Counted from the first letter of the stretch, positions 26,420 through 36,660 are shown. The stretch: 64,000 nt of DNA from Ezakiella massiliensis (GCF_900120165.1 NZ_LT635475.1:124001-188000), one strand, 5' to 3'. Notes: generated from the sequence alone by a model not told the origin. Numbers and translations: made by a program.

Positions 26420-28114
26420 TTATTCATCTCTGTATTTGGGAAGCTTTTCTTCTAAAGTTGATATATTTAACTTGTAAATTACTCCGCCAAATATTAAACA
26501 TAAGAGCATATATATAAGAGAAACATATTGGACCACTGTAAACAAGTCTTCATACAAGGCTGCAAAAAATTTATATAGAAGATATATAATTAGTGCATTT
26601 GCAAAGGTGAAAGCCATGCTTTTAAGTGGGTTAGTACCGCCCTTAACAGCTCTTTGCGGTGAGTCCCAATCAAAATATGGATATTTAATGCCTATATACA
26701 AATCAATATTGGAATAATAAAACCAAGATATCACGGCTCCTCCTGCAAAGGCAAGAGGCATAGTGAGAGATGATATTGTTAGACCAGATTTAATTATAGT
26801 TAATGCAATGATAATAATAATTGCAAAAAAAGCATTAAAAGCACTTATCCAAAGGGAGGCGAGTAGTCTACCATCTACTTGATCTTTAGCGGTTGCGGGA
26901 AGGGTTTTTATTACATTAATTTTATTGCCTTCTCTGGTGATTGTACTTATAGTTGAAGAGTTTAAAGAAACAAATGTTGTATATAAAAATCCAATTAGCA
27001 TGCAGGAAAAAATCTCTTCTAGGATATTTTCACCAAAATTGTAGTCTAATCCTCCAAATAAACCTGATAGGCTAACTCCATCCTTGGCTGCAGCTCCTAA
27101 GAATCCAATGGAAAATATTATTATAAATATTATTCCTATAGCCATGATATTGAAAAAATATATTGGAGTTTTGAGAATCTCTTTAAATTCTTTATTTGCA
27201 ATTTCTCTAATAACTGATCTCTTTTTAATCTTTAAAGCTTTCTTGCGTTTTTTCTTTCTGGTTCCTGTTATGGAGTTAAGTTCGAGGCCTTTTTGCAAGG
27301 CTTTTTCTGAAAAACGACCAACCAGATACATTATTGCAAACACAAGCCCTGTATACACAAGAGTATATAAGAGGCTTAATAAGATATTTTTGTTAAATAT
27401 TTTTACCATAAAAAATGCATGTGGTAAAAATCTGAAGACTGATTTATCAAAATTTTTAACCACAGTCATTAAAGAGTCAGCAGTATTTATATACCTGGTA
27501 ATTAATACATAGATCACAAGACCAGACATCAGAGCCAAGGCCTGCATAATATTTTTAAGGTTTGAAATCCTATTTAAATACTTCATCAAGTTTATGATAA
27601 TAAAAGTTAGCAAGCATATAACAAGCATATTTGTTAAAAATATACTGATCAAAACCGTCAGGTAAATTATTATATTATATGAAGAGAAATAGCAGAGCCT
27701 AATAAAAGTCGGAATAATTAAAAACATGGATACTAGTAGGCTGTCTATAAAAATAGAAATAGATTTACTAATTATAATATCCCTGTTTTTAATTGGCAGC
27801 GTTTGCATTATTTTTATGTCATTTGAAAAATATAGGTTTGACATAATAGAGGGCAAAACAGTAAAGACAAGAAAGAGGATATGAGATGTACTTATTGATA
27901 CAATAAATAAATTAATCATACCTGCTTGAACCAAAGAGCCCACTTGCTTGAATAAAAATTGTTGTAACAAGACTGCGTAAAATGCAATTATAATAAATGA
28001 AAAGACTAGAGAAAATAACTTTCTTCTTTCTTTTTTGTCTTTAAGAGCAGTTCCTGGGTGAAAAAGTGCACTGTACTTGGCATATAAATCTTTTTTTACT
28101 AGAGTCTTAATCAT
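26420..28114 (-). CDS. ABC exporter permease (putative ABC-2-like type)
   Basis: 564 residues with about 12 hydrophobic segments in two halves separated by a basic cytoplasmic stretch (TRKKKRKKALKIKKRS near residue 290). This is the layout of large bacterial ABC-2-type exporter permeases found next to one ATPase gene. The substrate is unknown. It overlaps the ATPase gene by eight bases, so the complex is made from one message. The 3' end is at the shared terminator with purDL. Confidence 0.8.
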   Translation of the reverse strand: MIKTLVKKDLYAKYSALFHPGTALKDKKERRKLFSLVFSFIIIAFYAVLLQQFLFKQVGSLVQAGMINLFIVSISTSHILFLVFTVLPSIMSNLYFSNDIKIMQTLPIKNRDIIISKSISIFIDSLLVSMFLIIPTFIRLCYFSSYNIIIYLTVLISIFLTNMLVICLLTFIIINLMKYLNRISNLKNIMQALALMSGLVIYVLITRYINTADSLMTVVKNFDKSVFRFLPHAFFMVKIFNKNILLSLLYTLVYTGLVFAIMYLVGRFSEKALQKGLELNSITGTRKKKRKKALKIKKRSVIREIANKEFKEILKTPIYFFNIMAIGIIFIIIFSIGFLGAAAKDGVSLSGLFGGLDYNFGENILEEIFSCMLIGFLYTTFVSLNSSTISTITREGNKINVIKTLPATAKDQVDGRLLASLWISAFNAFFAIIIIIALTIIKSGLTISSLTMPLAFAGGAVISWFYYSNIDLYIGIKYPYFDWDSPQRAVKGGTNPLKSMAFTFANALIIYLLYKFFAALYEDLFTVVQYVSLIYMLLCLIFGGVIYKLNISTLEEKLPKYRDE

Positions 28115-28841
28115 TTTTGGTTAGCTCCAAGAATATTTTTTCAAGATTTCCTTCAGCTTCAGGTACAAGCTCTTTAATTTCTTCTACGCTTCCTCTTGCG
28201 ATTATTTTTCCATTATTAATAATAATTATATCGTCACATACATTTTGGGCCACTTCCATTACGTGAGTAGAAAAGAGGACGACTTTTCCGTCGTCCGCTC
28301 TTTGTCTCATAATTTCTTTTAAATTAAATGAACTTTTTGGATCAAGTCCAACCATCGGCTCATCTAAGATAAAGTAGTCAGGGTCGTGTATTAAACCTCC
28401 GATTAAGGCAAGTTTTTGTTGCATACCGTGTGAATATCCAGAAATTGTTTGATCTAGCGCAAAATCAAGTTCAAATATTTTTGCATATTTTTCAACTTCC
28501 TCTTGAGCAAGTTCTGGATCCATCTGATATACATTTGCTATAAAGTTTAAATACTCGAAACCTGTCATTGTTTCGTATAGAAGAGGATTATCAGGTATAT
28601 AACTTATAAGCTTTTTGCTTTCATAGCCATCTTGGGTCACATCATAACCATTTACAGTAACCTTGCCATGAGTAGGAGAGAGGATGCCAACAATCATATT
28701 TATTGTTGTAGTTTTACCGGCACCATTTGGTCCAAGAAAACCTGTTATCTTTCCGCCTTCAATATCAAGGTTTACACTATCAACGGCGATTTTAGAGGCA
28801 AAAGCCTTTGTAACATTTTGAAGCTTAATAGCTTTGTTCAT
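28107..28841 (-). CDS. ABC transporter ATP-binding protein
   Basis: 244 residues. Walker A GPNGAGKTT at 37-45, signature YSHGMQQKLALIGGL, Walker B YFILDEPMVGLDP and the switch histidine in LFSTHVME. It partners the permease encoded just downstream and probably drives export. The ATG has AGGAGG 20 bases after the ppdK stop, so it belongs to the same transcript as the PPDK genes; whether this link is functional is unclear. Confidence 0.93.
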   Translation of the reverse strand: MNKAIKLQNVTKAFASKIAVDSVNLDIEGGKITGFLGPNGAGKTTTINMIVGILSPTHGKVTVNGYDVTQDGYESKKLISYIPDNPLLYETMTGFEYLNFIANVYQMDPELAQEEVEKYAKIFELDFALDQTISGYSHGMQQKLALIGGLIHDPDYFILDEPMVGLDPKSSFNLKEIMRQRADDGKVVLFSTHVMEVAQNVCDDIIIINNGKIIARGSVEEIKELVPEAEGNLEKIFLELTKND

Positions 28842-28861
28842 AAAATCCTCCTAAAGTATTT

Positions 28862-31480
28862 TTATTTTTGTTTTTTAAGCTCGATTGCTGATTGTGCAGC
28901 AGCAAGTCTTGCGATTGGAACTCTGTATGGTGAGCAGCTTACATAATCCAAACCAACTTTTCCAAAGAATTTAATTGAATCAGGATCTCCACCAGCTTCA
29001 CCACATACACCTACATGGAGATTTGGATTTGATTCACGGCCAAGTCTTGTAGCCATTTCAATTAATTTACCAACGCCTTCAGTATCAAGAGATTCAAAAG
29101 GACTTACCTTAAAGATTCCTCTATCAACGTATTCCGCGATAAATGGACCTGAGTCGTCGCGGCTGAAGCCAAATGTCATTTGAGTCATGTCGTTTGTACC
29201 AAAGCTAAAGAAGTCAGCTTCTTTTGCAATTTGGTCAGCCAGTAGGGCGGCACGAGGAATTTCGATCATGGTTCCTACTTCGTAATCAATCTTTGCTGAT
29301 TTTTCTTCAAAGACTTTTTCGATTTCTTCTTTAATTTGTCCCTTTACATACTCGAGTTCTTTTATATCACCAACAAGTGGAATCATAATATGTGGAGTTG
29401 TTTCTCCAACTTCAATTGCAGCTTCCATAATAGCACGGGTTTGCATCTTGTAAATTTCTGGATAAGAAACTGCAAGTCTGCATCCTCTGTGGCCTAGCAT
29501 TGGATTTAATTCTTTTAATTCCTCAATCCTGTCGCAAAGTGCTTCATAACTTACCCCAAGATCGCTCGCAATTTGTTTTATATCGCTTTCTTTAACAGGC
29601 AAGAATTCATGTAGAGGTGGATCTAAGAGACGAATGGTAACAGGTAGACCCTTCATTGCTTCAAAGATTCCAACGAAGTCAGATTTTTGATGAGGCAATA
29701 ATTTATCAAGTGAAGCTTGTCTTTCTTCAGTTGTTTTTGCAAGAATCATTTTTCTAACATCGATGATTCTCTTTTCATCAAAGAACATGTGTTCTGTTCT
29801 TGTTAAGCCGATGCCCTTAGCACCAAATTTTCTGGCGGCCGAAGCATCCTTTGGTGTATCAGCATTTGTGTATACGCCCATTACCTTATATTCATCAGCC
29901 CATTCCATAAAGGTTTCGAAATTGCCGGAAAGTTGTGGTTCAATCTTTTTGATTTCACCAAGGTAAACGATACCATTTGTTCCGTCAATTGAAATTGTTT
30001 CACCTTCTTTTATTTCAAGGCCATTGTGGGCTCTGATAATCTTGCTTCTTTCATCAACTCTGAGCTCTGAGCAACCAGCTACACAGCATTTGCCCATGCC
30101 TCTTGCAACTACAGCTGCATGTGAGGTCATACCACCTCTAGCTGTTAAAATACCTTCAGCTAAAACCATTCCTTCAAGGTCTTCAGGAGAAGTTTCTTCA
30201 CGAACTAGAATTGTCTTAATACCTTTATCGTGTTTTTTCTTAACGTCTTCGGGTGAGAAGACAACAACTCCGCTTGCAGCTCCTGGAGAAGCAGGTAAAC
30301 CCTTTGTAAGGACTTCTTTATCCTTAAGATCGTCTTCGTCAAATTGATAGTGCATAAGTTGGTTTAATTGATTTGGTTCAACTTTTAATAAGGCTTCTTC
30401 TTTTGTTAAAAGGCCTTCGTTAACCATATCTACTGCAATATTTAATGCAGCCTTACCAGTTCTCTTACCATTTCTGGTTTGAAGGAAGTAGAGTTTACCT
30501 TCTTCGATTGTGAACTCAACGTCTTGCATATCTTTATAGTGTTTTTCAAGGCTTTCAATTGTTTCAAGGAATTTATTATATACAGCTTCATTTTCTTCTT
30601 TTAAAGTTTCTATATCATGTGGGGTTCTAATTCCAGCAACAACGTCTTCACCTTGGGCGTTCATTAAGTATTCGCCGAATAATTTATTTTCGCCGTTGGA
30701 AGGGCTTCTTGAGAAGCATACGCCAGTACCACTAGTTTCTCCCATATTACCAAATACCATTGATTGAACATTAACAGCTGTACCTAGGTTGTCGTCAATC
30801 TTGTGAAGTCTTCTATAAGTTTTCGCACGGGGATTCATCCACGATTTAAATACAGCAATAATTGAAAGTTCAAGTTGTTTTAATGGATCAGCAGGGAAGT
30901 CTTCATTAGTATGTTTTTTGTAGATTTCTTTAAATTTTCCTACAAGTTTCTTTAAGCCTTCAACTGAGATTTCTTGGTCCATACTTACATTTTCTTCAGC
31001 TTTGATATCTTCAAGGGCATCATCAAATTCATATTTTGGTAAACCCATAGCAACATCAGAAAACATTTGAATAAAACGTCTGTAGCTATCAAAAGCAAAG
31101 CGTTCGTTTGAAGTTTTTTCTGCTAAAGCTTTTACAGTATCATCGTTTAGACCTAAATTCAAAATTGTGTCCATCATTCCAGGCATTGAAAAAACTGCAC
31201 CTGACCTTACTGAAAAGAGTAGAGGACTGGATGATGAACCAAATTTTTTATCGGTGTGAGATTCGACTTCTTGAATTCTTTTTAAAACTTCTTCCATCAA
31301 ATGTTCTGGTAGCATTTCTTTGTTTTCATAAAATGCCTTACATGCATCTGTGGAAATAGTAAATCCTGGTGGAACTGGAATACCCATTACGGTCATTTCA
31401 GCAAGGTTAGCACCTTTACCACCCAATAGAGAACGCATACTTGCGTTGCCTTCTTCAAAACTGTAAGTAAATTTTGACAT
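28862..31480 (-). CDS. ppdK: pyruvate, phosphate dikinase
   Basis: Interconverts pyruvate + ATP + Pi and PEP + AMP + PPi; in fermenters it often runs in the ATP-forming direction. 872 residues, full length. The N-terminal nucleotide domain starts GGKGANLAEM; the swivelling domain has GGMTSHAAVVAR near residues 447-458, with the catalytic histidine and the adjacent regulatory threonine; the C-terminal PEP barrel has EIPRAALLAD, GTNDMTQ and CGEAGGDP. Its ATG overlaps the stop of the PPDK-regulator-like gene by one base (TAATG), with AAGGAGG inside that gene, so the two are coupled. Confidence 0.97.
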   Translation of the reverse strand: MSKFTYSFEEGNASMRSLLGGKGANLAEMTVMGIPVPPGFTISTDACKAFYENKEMLPEHLMEEVLKRIQEVESHTDKKFGSSSSPLLFSVRSGAVFSMPGMMDTILNLGLNDDTVKALAEKTSNERFAFDSYRRFIQMFSDVAMGLPKYEFDDALEDIKAEENVSMDQEISVEGLKKLVGKFKEIYKKHTNEDFPADPLKQLELSIIAVFKSWMNPRAKTYRRLHKIDDNLGTAVNVQSMVFGNMGETSGTGVCFSRSPSNGENKLFGEYLMNAQGEDVVAGIRTPHDIETLKEENEAVYNKFLETIESLEKHYKDMQDVEFTIEEGKLYFLQTRNGKRTGKAALNIAVDMVNEGLLTKEEALLKVEPNQLNQLMHYQFDEDDLKDKEVLTKGLPASPGAASGVVVFSPEDVKKKHDKGIKTILVREETSPEDLEGMVLAEGILTARGGMTSHAAVVARGMGKCCVAGCSELRVDERSKIIRAHNGLEIKEGETISIDGTNGIVYLGEIKKIEPQLSGNFETFMEWADEYKVMGVYTNADTPKDASAARKFGAKGIGLTRTEHMFFDEKRIIDVRKMILAKTTEERQASLDKLLPHQKSDFVGIFEAMKGLPVTIRLLDPPLHEFLPVKESDIKQIASDLGVSYEALCDRIEELKELNPMLGHRGCRLAVSYPEIYKMQTRAIMEAAIEVGETTPHIMIPLVGDIKELEYVKGQIKEEIEKVFEEKSAKIDYEVGTMIEIPRAALLADQIAKEADFFSFGTNDMTQMTFGFSRDDSGPFIAEYVDRGIFKVSPFESLDTEGVGKLIEMATRLGRESNPNLHVGVCGEAGGDPDSIKFFGKVGLDYVSCSPYRVPIARLAAAQSAIELKKQK

Positions 31481-31923
31481 TACTCCTCCTTAAAGTTAAT
31501 TCTGTCTTTAATAAATTCTGCCGCCTCTTCATTAGAGTAGTTATCAAGATCTATAATAGGGCATCTAATATTTTCATAAATATTATTTGCATACTCAAGC
31601 TCTTTAAAAATCCTGGCTTCAGTTGCGTAGTTGGAAGATATTCCTAAATATTTCTCTCTTGTGCTACGAAATTTTTTGAGGCTTTCTACCGAACGAATTA
31701 ATCCAAAGCACTTACGCCTTGGCAACTCTTTATAAATATTTAGGTTAATTTCTGGTACCAAAGGAATATTTAAAGCTTTAATCCCCAAATAACCCAAATA
31801 AAAACAAAGAGGTGTTTTTCCCACGCGTGAAGGACCTAAAATAATACAATCACAATTTTCAAAGTGATCAAGTATTTTGCCGTCGTCGTGTTCAAAATTA
31901 AAGTTGATTACATCTAGAACCAT
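31480..31923 (-). CDS. half-length PPDK regulatory protein (PDRP/PpsR family)
   Basis: 147 residues. The protein matches the C-terminal half of the pyruvate phosphate dikinase regulatory family: P-loop GPSRVGKTP at 30-38 (family GVSRTSKTP), then LNIPLVPEI, FGLIRSVESL, and the terminal RCPIIDLDN. The family is about 270 residues with this P-loop near 150, so the N-terminal domain is missing. It is not a cut gene: ATG with GAGAGGTGAG and a promoter lie directly upstream, and only 167 bases separate it from the divergent lepB. The family phosphorylates and dephosphorylates the PPDK threonine; the placement before ppdK supports that role here. Confidence 0.8.
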   Translation of the reverse strand: MVLDVINFNFEHDDGKILDHFENCDCIILGPSRVGKTPLCFYLGYLGIKALNIPLVPEINLNIYKELPRRKCFGLIRSVESLKKFRSTREKYLGISSNYATEARIFKELEYANNIYENIRCPIIDLDNYSNEEAAEFIKDRINFKEE

Positions 31924-31946
31924 AACTCACCTCTCATATATGATAT

Positions 31947-31975
31947 ATTATACAACATAATCCCACATAAATCAA
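31947..31975 (-). promoter_or_regulatory. promoter of the PPDK-regulator/ppdK operon
   Basis: On the minus strand TTGATT, 17-base spacer, TATAAT, then the leader with GAGAGGTGAG before the ATG at 31923. Confidence 0.75.
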
Positions 31976-32028
31976 AGAATGATAAGGGAAAAATTTATTT
32001 TTTATTTATTATATTTAACAAATAAAAA

Positions 32029-32057
32029 TTGACAAATCAAAGGAAATGTGATGTAAT
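32029..32057 (+). promoter_or_regulatory. promoter of the lepB-lepA operon
   Basis: Perfect TTGACA, 17-base spacer, TGATGTAAT (extended -10). GGAGA precedes the lepB ATG. It is divergent from the PPDK promoter. Confidence 0.8.
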
Positions 32058-32090
32058 ATAACTACATGATTACTTATATAGGAGAAAAAA

Positions 32091-32687
32091 ATGAACGAAA
32101 TAAATCCACAAGAAAACAGTCAGGTAAATTCTGAAAATGATCTAGATAATACAGATGATCAAAAAATCAATTGGAAGCGTGAGCTGATGGAATGGGTTAA
32201 GTCGATTGCGTTTGCATTTATAGCAGCGCTTTTAATTACAAAATTTATTTTTACATTTACAGTTGTTAGGGGCAAGAGTATGTTTCCAACCCTCCACAAT
32301 AGCGATAGGCTGGTTGAATTAAAGATCGATAAGATTTTTTATAAATATGACCGGGGAGATATTGTAGTTATAAAAGATAAAGAACTAACAGGCAATGATT
32401 TTTATGTTAAAAGAATTGTGGCTGTTGGTGGAGATAATATAAAAATTATGGATGGTCAAGTTATTTTAAACGGCCAAGTTTTAGAAGAAAATTATATTGA
32501 TAATTTATATACAGAAGGAAATGTTGATTACACATTAGAGGACGATGAAGTTTTCGTGCTTGGAGACAATAGACTTCCAAATGCAAGCAAGGACTCCAGA
32601 TTTTTTGGCCCTGTCAATAGAAAATCGATAGATGGAAGATGTGTATTGAGGGTATTTCCTTTTAATAGATTTGGAGGACTTAATTGA
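32091..32687 (+). CDS. lepB: signal peptidase I
   Basis: Membrane serine protease that cleaves signal peptides of secreted proteins. 198 residues: an acidic N-terminus, one membrane segment at about 37-60, then the catalytic serine in [10 protein letters not shown], the lysine in [12 protein letters not shown] and the C-terminal box [13 protein letters not shown]. The single-membrane-segment form is typical of Gram-positives. Secreted proteins in this window that need it include the SLH protein and the amidohydrolase-like protein. Overlaps lepA by four bases. Confidence 0.96.
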   Translation: MNEINPQENSQVNSENDLDNTDDQKINWKRELMEWVKSIAFAFIAALLITKFIFTFTVVRGKSMFPTLHNSDRLVELKIDKIFYKYDRGDIVVIKDKELTGNDFYVKRIVAVGGDNIKIMDGQVILNGQVLEENYIDNLYTEGNVDYTLEDDEVFVLGDNRLPNASKDSRFFGPVNRKSIDGRCVLRVFPFNRFGGLN

Positions 32688-34486
32688 AAAAAGAACATAT
32701 TAGAAATTTTTCGATAATAGCACATATTGATCACGGCAAGAGTACACTTGCAGATAGACTTTTAGAGACGACAAATACAGTTGAAAAGAGAAATTTAAAA
32801 CAACAGACACTTGACAGTATGGACCTGGAACGTGAGAGAGGCATTACTATTAAATTAAAAGCTGTTAGATTAGATTACAAGGCTGACGATGGCAATACTT
32901 ATGCTTTGAATTTAATTGATACACCGGGCCATGTTGACTTTAACTACGAAGTTTCTAGATCTTTGGCTGCTTGTGAGGGCGCAGTTTTGGTAGTGGATGC
33001 TACTCAGGGTGTTGAGGCACAAACTCTAGGCAATGTTTATCTTGCCCTAGACCAAGACTTGGAAATTCTTCCTGTTATTAACAAAATGGATTTGCCTTCA
33101 GCTAGGCCAGAGGAAGTTAAGGATGAAATCGAAGATTTAATTGGCATTGATGCGGAGGATGTTCCTTTAATATCTGCAAAGACAGGTCTTAATATCAAAG
33201 ACGTCTTAGAGGATATTGTAAAAAATGTTCCAGCACCAGATGGAAATGATGATGGTCCACTTAAGGCCTTAATCTTTGACTCATACTATGATCAATATCT
33301 GGGCGTTGTTTCTTATATTAGAGTTTTCGAAGGCAAAATCAAGCCAGGTATGAATATAAGACTAATGAGCACAGGAAAGGAATACGAAGTCACAGAGGTT
33401 GGCGTAAATGTAACTACCATGAAGCAAGTTGATGAGCTAGCTTCTGGAGAGGTTGGATATTTTACAGCAGCTATTAAAGAAGTTAAAGATGCACGTGTTG
33501 GTGATACAGTTACAGATGCAGATAATCCAACAGCGGAATCACTTCCAGGCTATAAAAAAGTAGTTCCCATGGTTTACTGCGGTGTATATCCATCTGAAGG
33601 ACAAGATTATAATACAGTTAGAGAAGCTCTTGAAAAGCTTCAAGTAAATGATGCTTCATTAGTTTTTGAGGCTGAGACATCAAAGGCACTTGGCTTTGGT
33701 TTTAGATGTGGCTTCTTAGGCCTCTTGCACATGGAAATTATCCAAGAAAGAATTGACCGCGAATTTGATTTAAATATTATTGCAACAGCACCAAGCGTTA
33801 TTTATAAGGTTCACAAAACGGATGGAGAAGTTTTAGAAATTCAAAACCCAACTAACCTGCCTCCAGTTTCTGAAATTGATTATATAGAAGAGCCAATGGT
33901 TGAGGCTGAAATAATGGCACCAAAAGACTATGTTGGTAATATAATGGATATTTGCATTGATAGACGTGGTGAATATTTGGGTATGCACTATCTGGATGAG
34001 CGCAGAGTAAGCATTAATTTTAAATTGCCATTAAACGAAGTTATTTATGATTTCTTTGATGCTCTAAAATCAAATACCAAAGGTTATGCTTCACTTGACT
34101 ATGAACTATGCGGTTATCAAAAATCAGATCTTGTTAAGTTAGATATTTTAATCAATGGCGAACTTGTAGACGCATTTAGCTTAATTGTTCATGAAAGCAA
34201 GGCCTACACAAGAGGTCGTGATATAGCAGAGAGGTTAAAGGATGTTATTCCTAAACATCAATTTGCTGTTCCTATTCAAGCTGCAATTGGTTCTAAGATA
34301 ATTGCCCGTGAAACTATCTCCGCTCTTAGAAAAGACGTTTTGGCCAAGTGTTATGGTGGGGATATTTCTAGAAAGAAGAAACTTCTTGAAAAGCAAAAAG
34401 AAGGTAAGAAGCGCATGAGGTCAGTAGGTAATGTCGATGTACCTCAAGAAGCTTTCTTGGAAGTGTTAAAATATAAAGAAAAATAA
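32684..34486 (+). CDS. lepA: elongation factor 4 (LepA)
   Basis: Ribosome-associated translational GTPase involved in back-translocation or initiation/assembly. 600 residues. G1 AHIDHGKST at 13-21, G3 DTPGHVDF, G4 NKMDLPSA, then EF-G-like domains and the LepA-specific C-terminal domain ([13 protein letters not shown]). The start is TTG within the lepB stop (TTGA), with GGAGGA just before; the coupled lepB-lepA order is common. A terminator follows. Confidence 0.97.
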   Translation: MKKEHIRNFSIIAHIDHGKSTLADRLLETTNTVEKRNLKQQTLDSMDLERERGITIKLKAVRLDYKADDGNTYALNLIDTPGHVDFNYEVSRSLAACEGAVLVVDATQGVEAQTLGNVYLALDQDLEILPVINKMDLPSARPEEVKDEIEDLIGIDAEDVPLISAKTGLNIKDVLEDIVKNVPAPDGNDDGPLKALIFDSYYDQYLGVVSYIRVFEGKIKPGMNIRLMSTGKEYEVTEVGVNVTTMKQVDELASGEVGYFTAAIKEVKDARVGDTVTDADNPTAESLPGYKKVVPMVYCGVYPSEGQDYNTVREALEKLQVNDASLVFEAETSKALGFGFRCGFLGLLHMEIIQERIDREFDLNIIATAPSVIYKVHKTDGEVLEIQNPTNLPPVSEIDYIEEPMVEAEIMAPKDYVGNIMDICIDRRGEYLGMHYLDERRVSINFKLPLNEVIYDFFDALKSNTKGYASLDYELCGYQKSDLVKLDILINGELVDAFSLIVHESKAYTRGRDIAERLKDVIPKHQFAVPIQAAIGSKIIARETISALRKDVLAKCYGGDISRKKKLLEKQKEGKKRMRSVGNVDVPQEAFLEVLKYKEK

Positions 34487-34490
34487 TTAT

Positions 34491-34513
34491 AGCTGCATTT
34501 TTGCAGCTTTTTT
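34491..34513 (+). terminator. terminator of lepB-lepA
   Basis: AGCTGCA-TTTT-TGCAGCT followed by T5, four bases after the lepA stop. Confidence 0.9.
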
Positions 34514-34521
34514 CTTACATA

Positions 34522-34530
34522 TGTTATAAT
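34522..34530 (+). promoter_or_regulatory. extended -10 promoter of the radical SAM/hemW genes
   Basis: TGTTATAAT. The in-frame ATG at 34529 overlaps this box, which argues against it as a translation start. Confidence 0.6.
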
Positions 34531-34549
34531 GATTAGGGAGATGATTTTT

Positions 34550-35452
34550 GTGGATGATTTTTATCCAATTTATATGTATACACCAATGAGTGAAATGCAC
34601 AATGAAATGATACCTGTAACTATGGGCTGCTCGTATCAGCGTTGTTTGTATTGCGATTTAAATTATAGGCAAAAATTTAAAATATTTCCCATTGAAGAGA
34701 TTAGAGATTATATACTTAAGCATAAATGTGAATTAGATAAGATTAATAGAAAGCCCACAAAATTTACCTTGCTTGAAGGCAATCCCCTATGTATAAAGAC
34801 GGATTACCTGCTAGAGATTTTTAAAATTTTAAATGTGAATTTTGATGTGGATTATATTTCTATGTTTGCAAGGGCAAATGATGTTTTAAATAAAACTGAT
34901 GAAGAGTTATTAAAATTAAAAGATATGGGCATGGATAGGTTATGCTTGGGCCTTGAAAGTGGCAGCGATTTAGTCTTGGATTTTCAAAAGAAGGGTCATA
35001 GTGTTTCAGATTCAATTGAGGCTTGCCATAAGCTTGATAGGCTAGGTATAAGTTACAGCACTTATTTTATGTTGGGTTTAGGCGGCAAAGAATTCGCAGA
35101 AGACCACAGAAGAAAAACGCCTATTTTAATCAATCAGATAAATCCTTTTGAAATAATATTTGTGACGACTGTTATATTCAAAAGAGCTCCATTAAAAAAA
35201 CTTGTCCAAGATCAGTCATTTAAAAGGTTAAGTATTAGGGAGTCGCTTGAAGAGGAAAGAGAGATTTTAAGTAAAATAAATATTGATACGGTTATAAAAG
35301 CTAGCCATAAGACAAACGCTTTACCATTACTAGCAAAATTTCCTGACCACAGAGATTTGTGTATAGAAAAAATAGATAAATATCTTGAAAATTCTGATAA
35401 GATTTTGCAAGCCAATGAAAGAAATAAATGGAAGGTTTGGGGTAAGGAATGA
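34550..35452 (+). CDS. radical SAM protein
   Basis: About 300 residues. The iron-sulfur motif is GCSYQRCLYC (C-x4-C-x2-C), the spacing seen in a B12-independent group of radical SAM proteins related to oxygen-independent coproporphyrinogen oxidase-like enzymes; GLESGSD is the SAM-binding strand. The substrate is unknown. The start is uncertain: ATG 34529 lies in the -10 box and ATG 34541 abuts the AGGGAG, so GTG 34550, nine bases after AGGGAG, is preferred. Overlaps hemW by four bases. Confidence 0.8.
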   Translation: MDDFYPIYMYTPMSEMHNEMIPVTMGCSYQRCLYCDLNYRQKFKIFPIEEIRDYILKHKCELDKINRKPTKFTLLEGNPLCIKTDYLLEIFKILNVNFDVDYISMFARANDVLNKTDEELLKLKDMGMDRLCLGLESGSDLVLDFQKKGHSVSDSIEACHKLDRLGISYSTYFMLGLGGKEFAEDHRRKTPILINQINPFEIIFVTTVIFKRAPLKKLVQDQSFKRLSIRESLEEEREILSKINIDTVIKASHKTNALPLLAKFPDHRDLCIEKIDKYLENSDKILQANERNKWKVWGKE

Positions 35453-36585
35453 TGCAAAGCCTTGGAATATATATGCACATACCATTTTGCAGAAGCAAGT
35501 GCAATTATTGCGACTTTTTAACAATGGTTCCTAATAACAGTCAAAAAATCGATGAATATACTGAATATTTATTAAGAGAAATAAATATTCTTGCAGATAA
35601 TTTTGCTGATAGGGAAGTTGATACCATATATTTTGGTGGCGGCACACCTTCATTACTCACAAGTGATCAAATTTATAAGATATTAGATTGTATCTATAAA
35701 AAATTTAAAGTGAGTTTAAAAGCTGAAATTACTATTGAAATAAATCCGGAAACTATTGATAACAAGTGGATAAAAAATTTAAAAAAAGCAGGAGTAAATA
35801 GGGCTAGTGTAGGTTTTCAAAATTCAAATCAAGAAATATTAGATTTAATTGGACGCAAATCAACTTTAAATATGTTTTTAGATACAATTGATTTCCTACA
35901 AAAAGAATCTATAAATAATATTTCTGCAGATATAATTCTATCGCTTCCTAATACAAATGTAGAGACAACTTTAAGGGATGCAAAACTTTTGGCTGATTTA
36001 AATATTCCTCATATAAGTGCCTATTCACTTATACTTGAAGAAAAAACTTTGCTCTATAGACAAGTTAAGGAAGGGAAAATTAAATTATTAGACGATGAGT
36101 TAGATAGGGAGATATACCATGAGTTTTGTCATTATTTAAAGTCTAAGGGATATCATAGATATGAAGTTTCGAGCTTTTCAAAAGCTGGATACGAGAGCAA
36201 GCATAATTCAAGATACTGGAATCTTAGCGAGTATTTAGGGCTTGGTCTTGGTGCTAGTGGATTTATAAATAATATGAGAACTAAAAATCCTGTAAAACTT
36301 TCTGATTACTATAAGCGAATAGATAATAATAAAATACCTTATTATATTGAGTACGAGCTTTCTAAAGAGGATATGATGAGCGAATATTCTTTTTTAGCTC
36401 TAAGGACTGCAAGGGGAATAGATAAAAATTTTTTTAAAGAAAAATTTAATGCAGATTTTGATAAAATATTTAATTTAAAAGTTCACGAAGAAAATGGACT
36501 CATTATAAACGATAAAGATTTTGTAAGGCTAACTGAAAAGGGCTTTGATTTATCAAACTTAGTAGAAGTTGATTTATTATTATAA
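35449..36585 (+). CDS. hemW: radical SAM heme chaperone HemW
   Basis: 378 residues. The motif CRSKCNYC near residues 14-21 (C-x3-C-x2-C), YFGGGTPSLL, the SAM region and the C-terminal winged domain fit HemW, formerly called oxygen-independent coproporphyrinogen oxidase. HemW handles heme delivery rather than coproporphyrinogen in the cases studied. It precedes hrcA here as in many Bacillota (lepA-hemW-hrcA). The ATG pair at 35449/35452 leaves the start ambiguous by one codon. Confidence 0.93.
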   Translation: MMQSLGIYMHIPFCRSKCNYCDFLTMVPNNSQKIDEYTEYLLREINILADNFADREVDTIYFGGGTPSLLTSDQIYKILDCIYKKFKVSLKAEITIEINPETIDNKWIKNLKKAGVNRASVGFQNSNQEILDLIGRKSTLNMFLDTIDFLQKESINNISADIILSLPNTNVETTLRDAKLLADLNIPHISAYSLILEEKTLLYRQVKEGKIKLLDDELDREIYHEFCHYLKSKGYHRYEVSSFSKAGYESKHNSRYWNLSEYLGLGLGASGFINNMRTKNPVKLSDYYKRIDNNKIPYYIEYELSKEDMMSEYSFLALRTARGIDKNFFKEKFNADFDKIFNLKVHEENGLIINDKDFVRLTEKGFDLSNLVEVDLLL

Positions 36586-36660
36586 AATGTAGGAACACTA
36601 TTGAAAAAAGTTTTGCTTTTAATATTAATATGCTTAAAAAGTAAATAAAATTTCTGCACA

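Noticed and set aside
34529-34549. ATG at 34529 as start of the radical SAM gene
   Set aside because: It overlaps the extended -10 box; a GTG at 34550 has a ribosome site at proper distance, though the choice is not certain.
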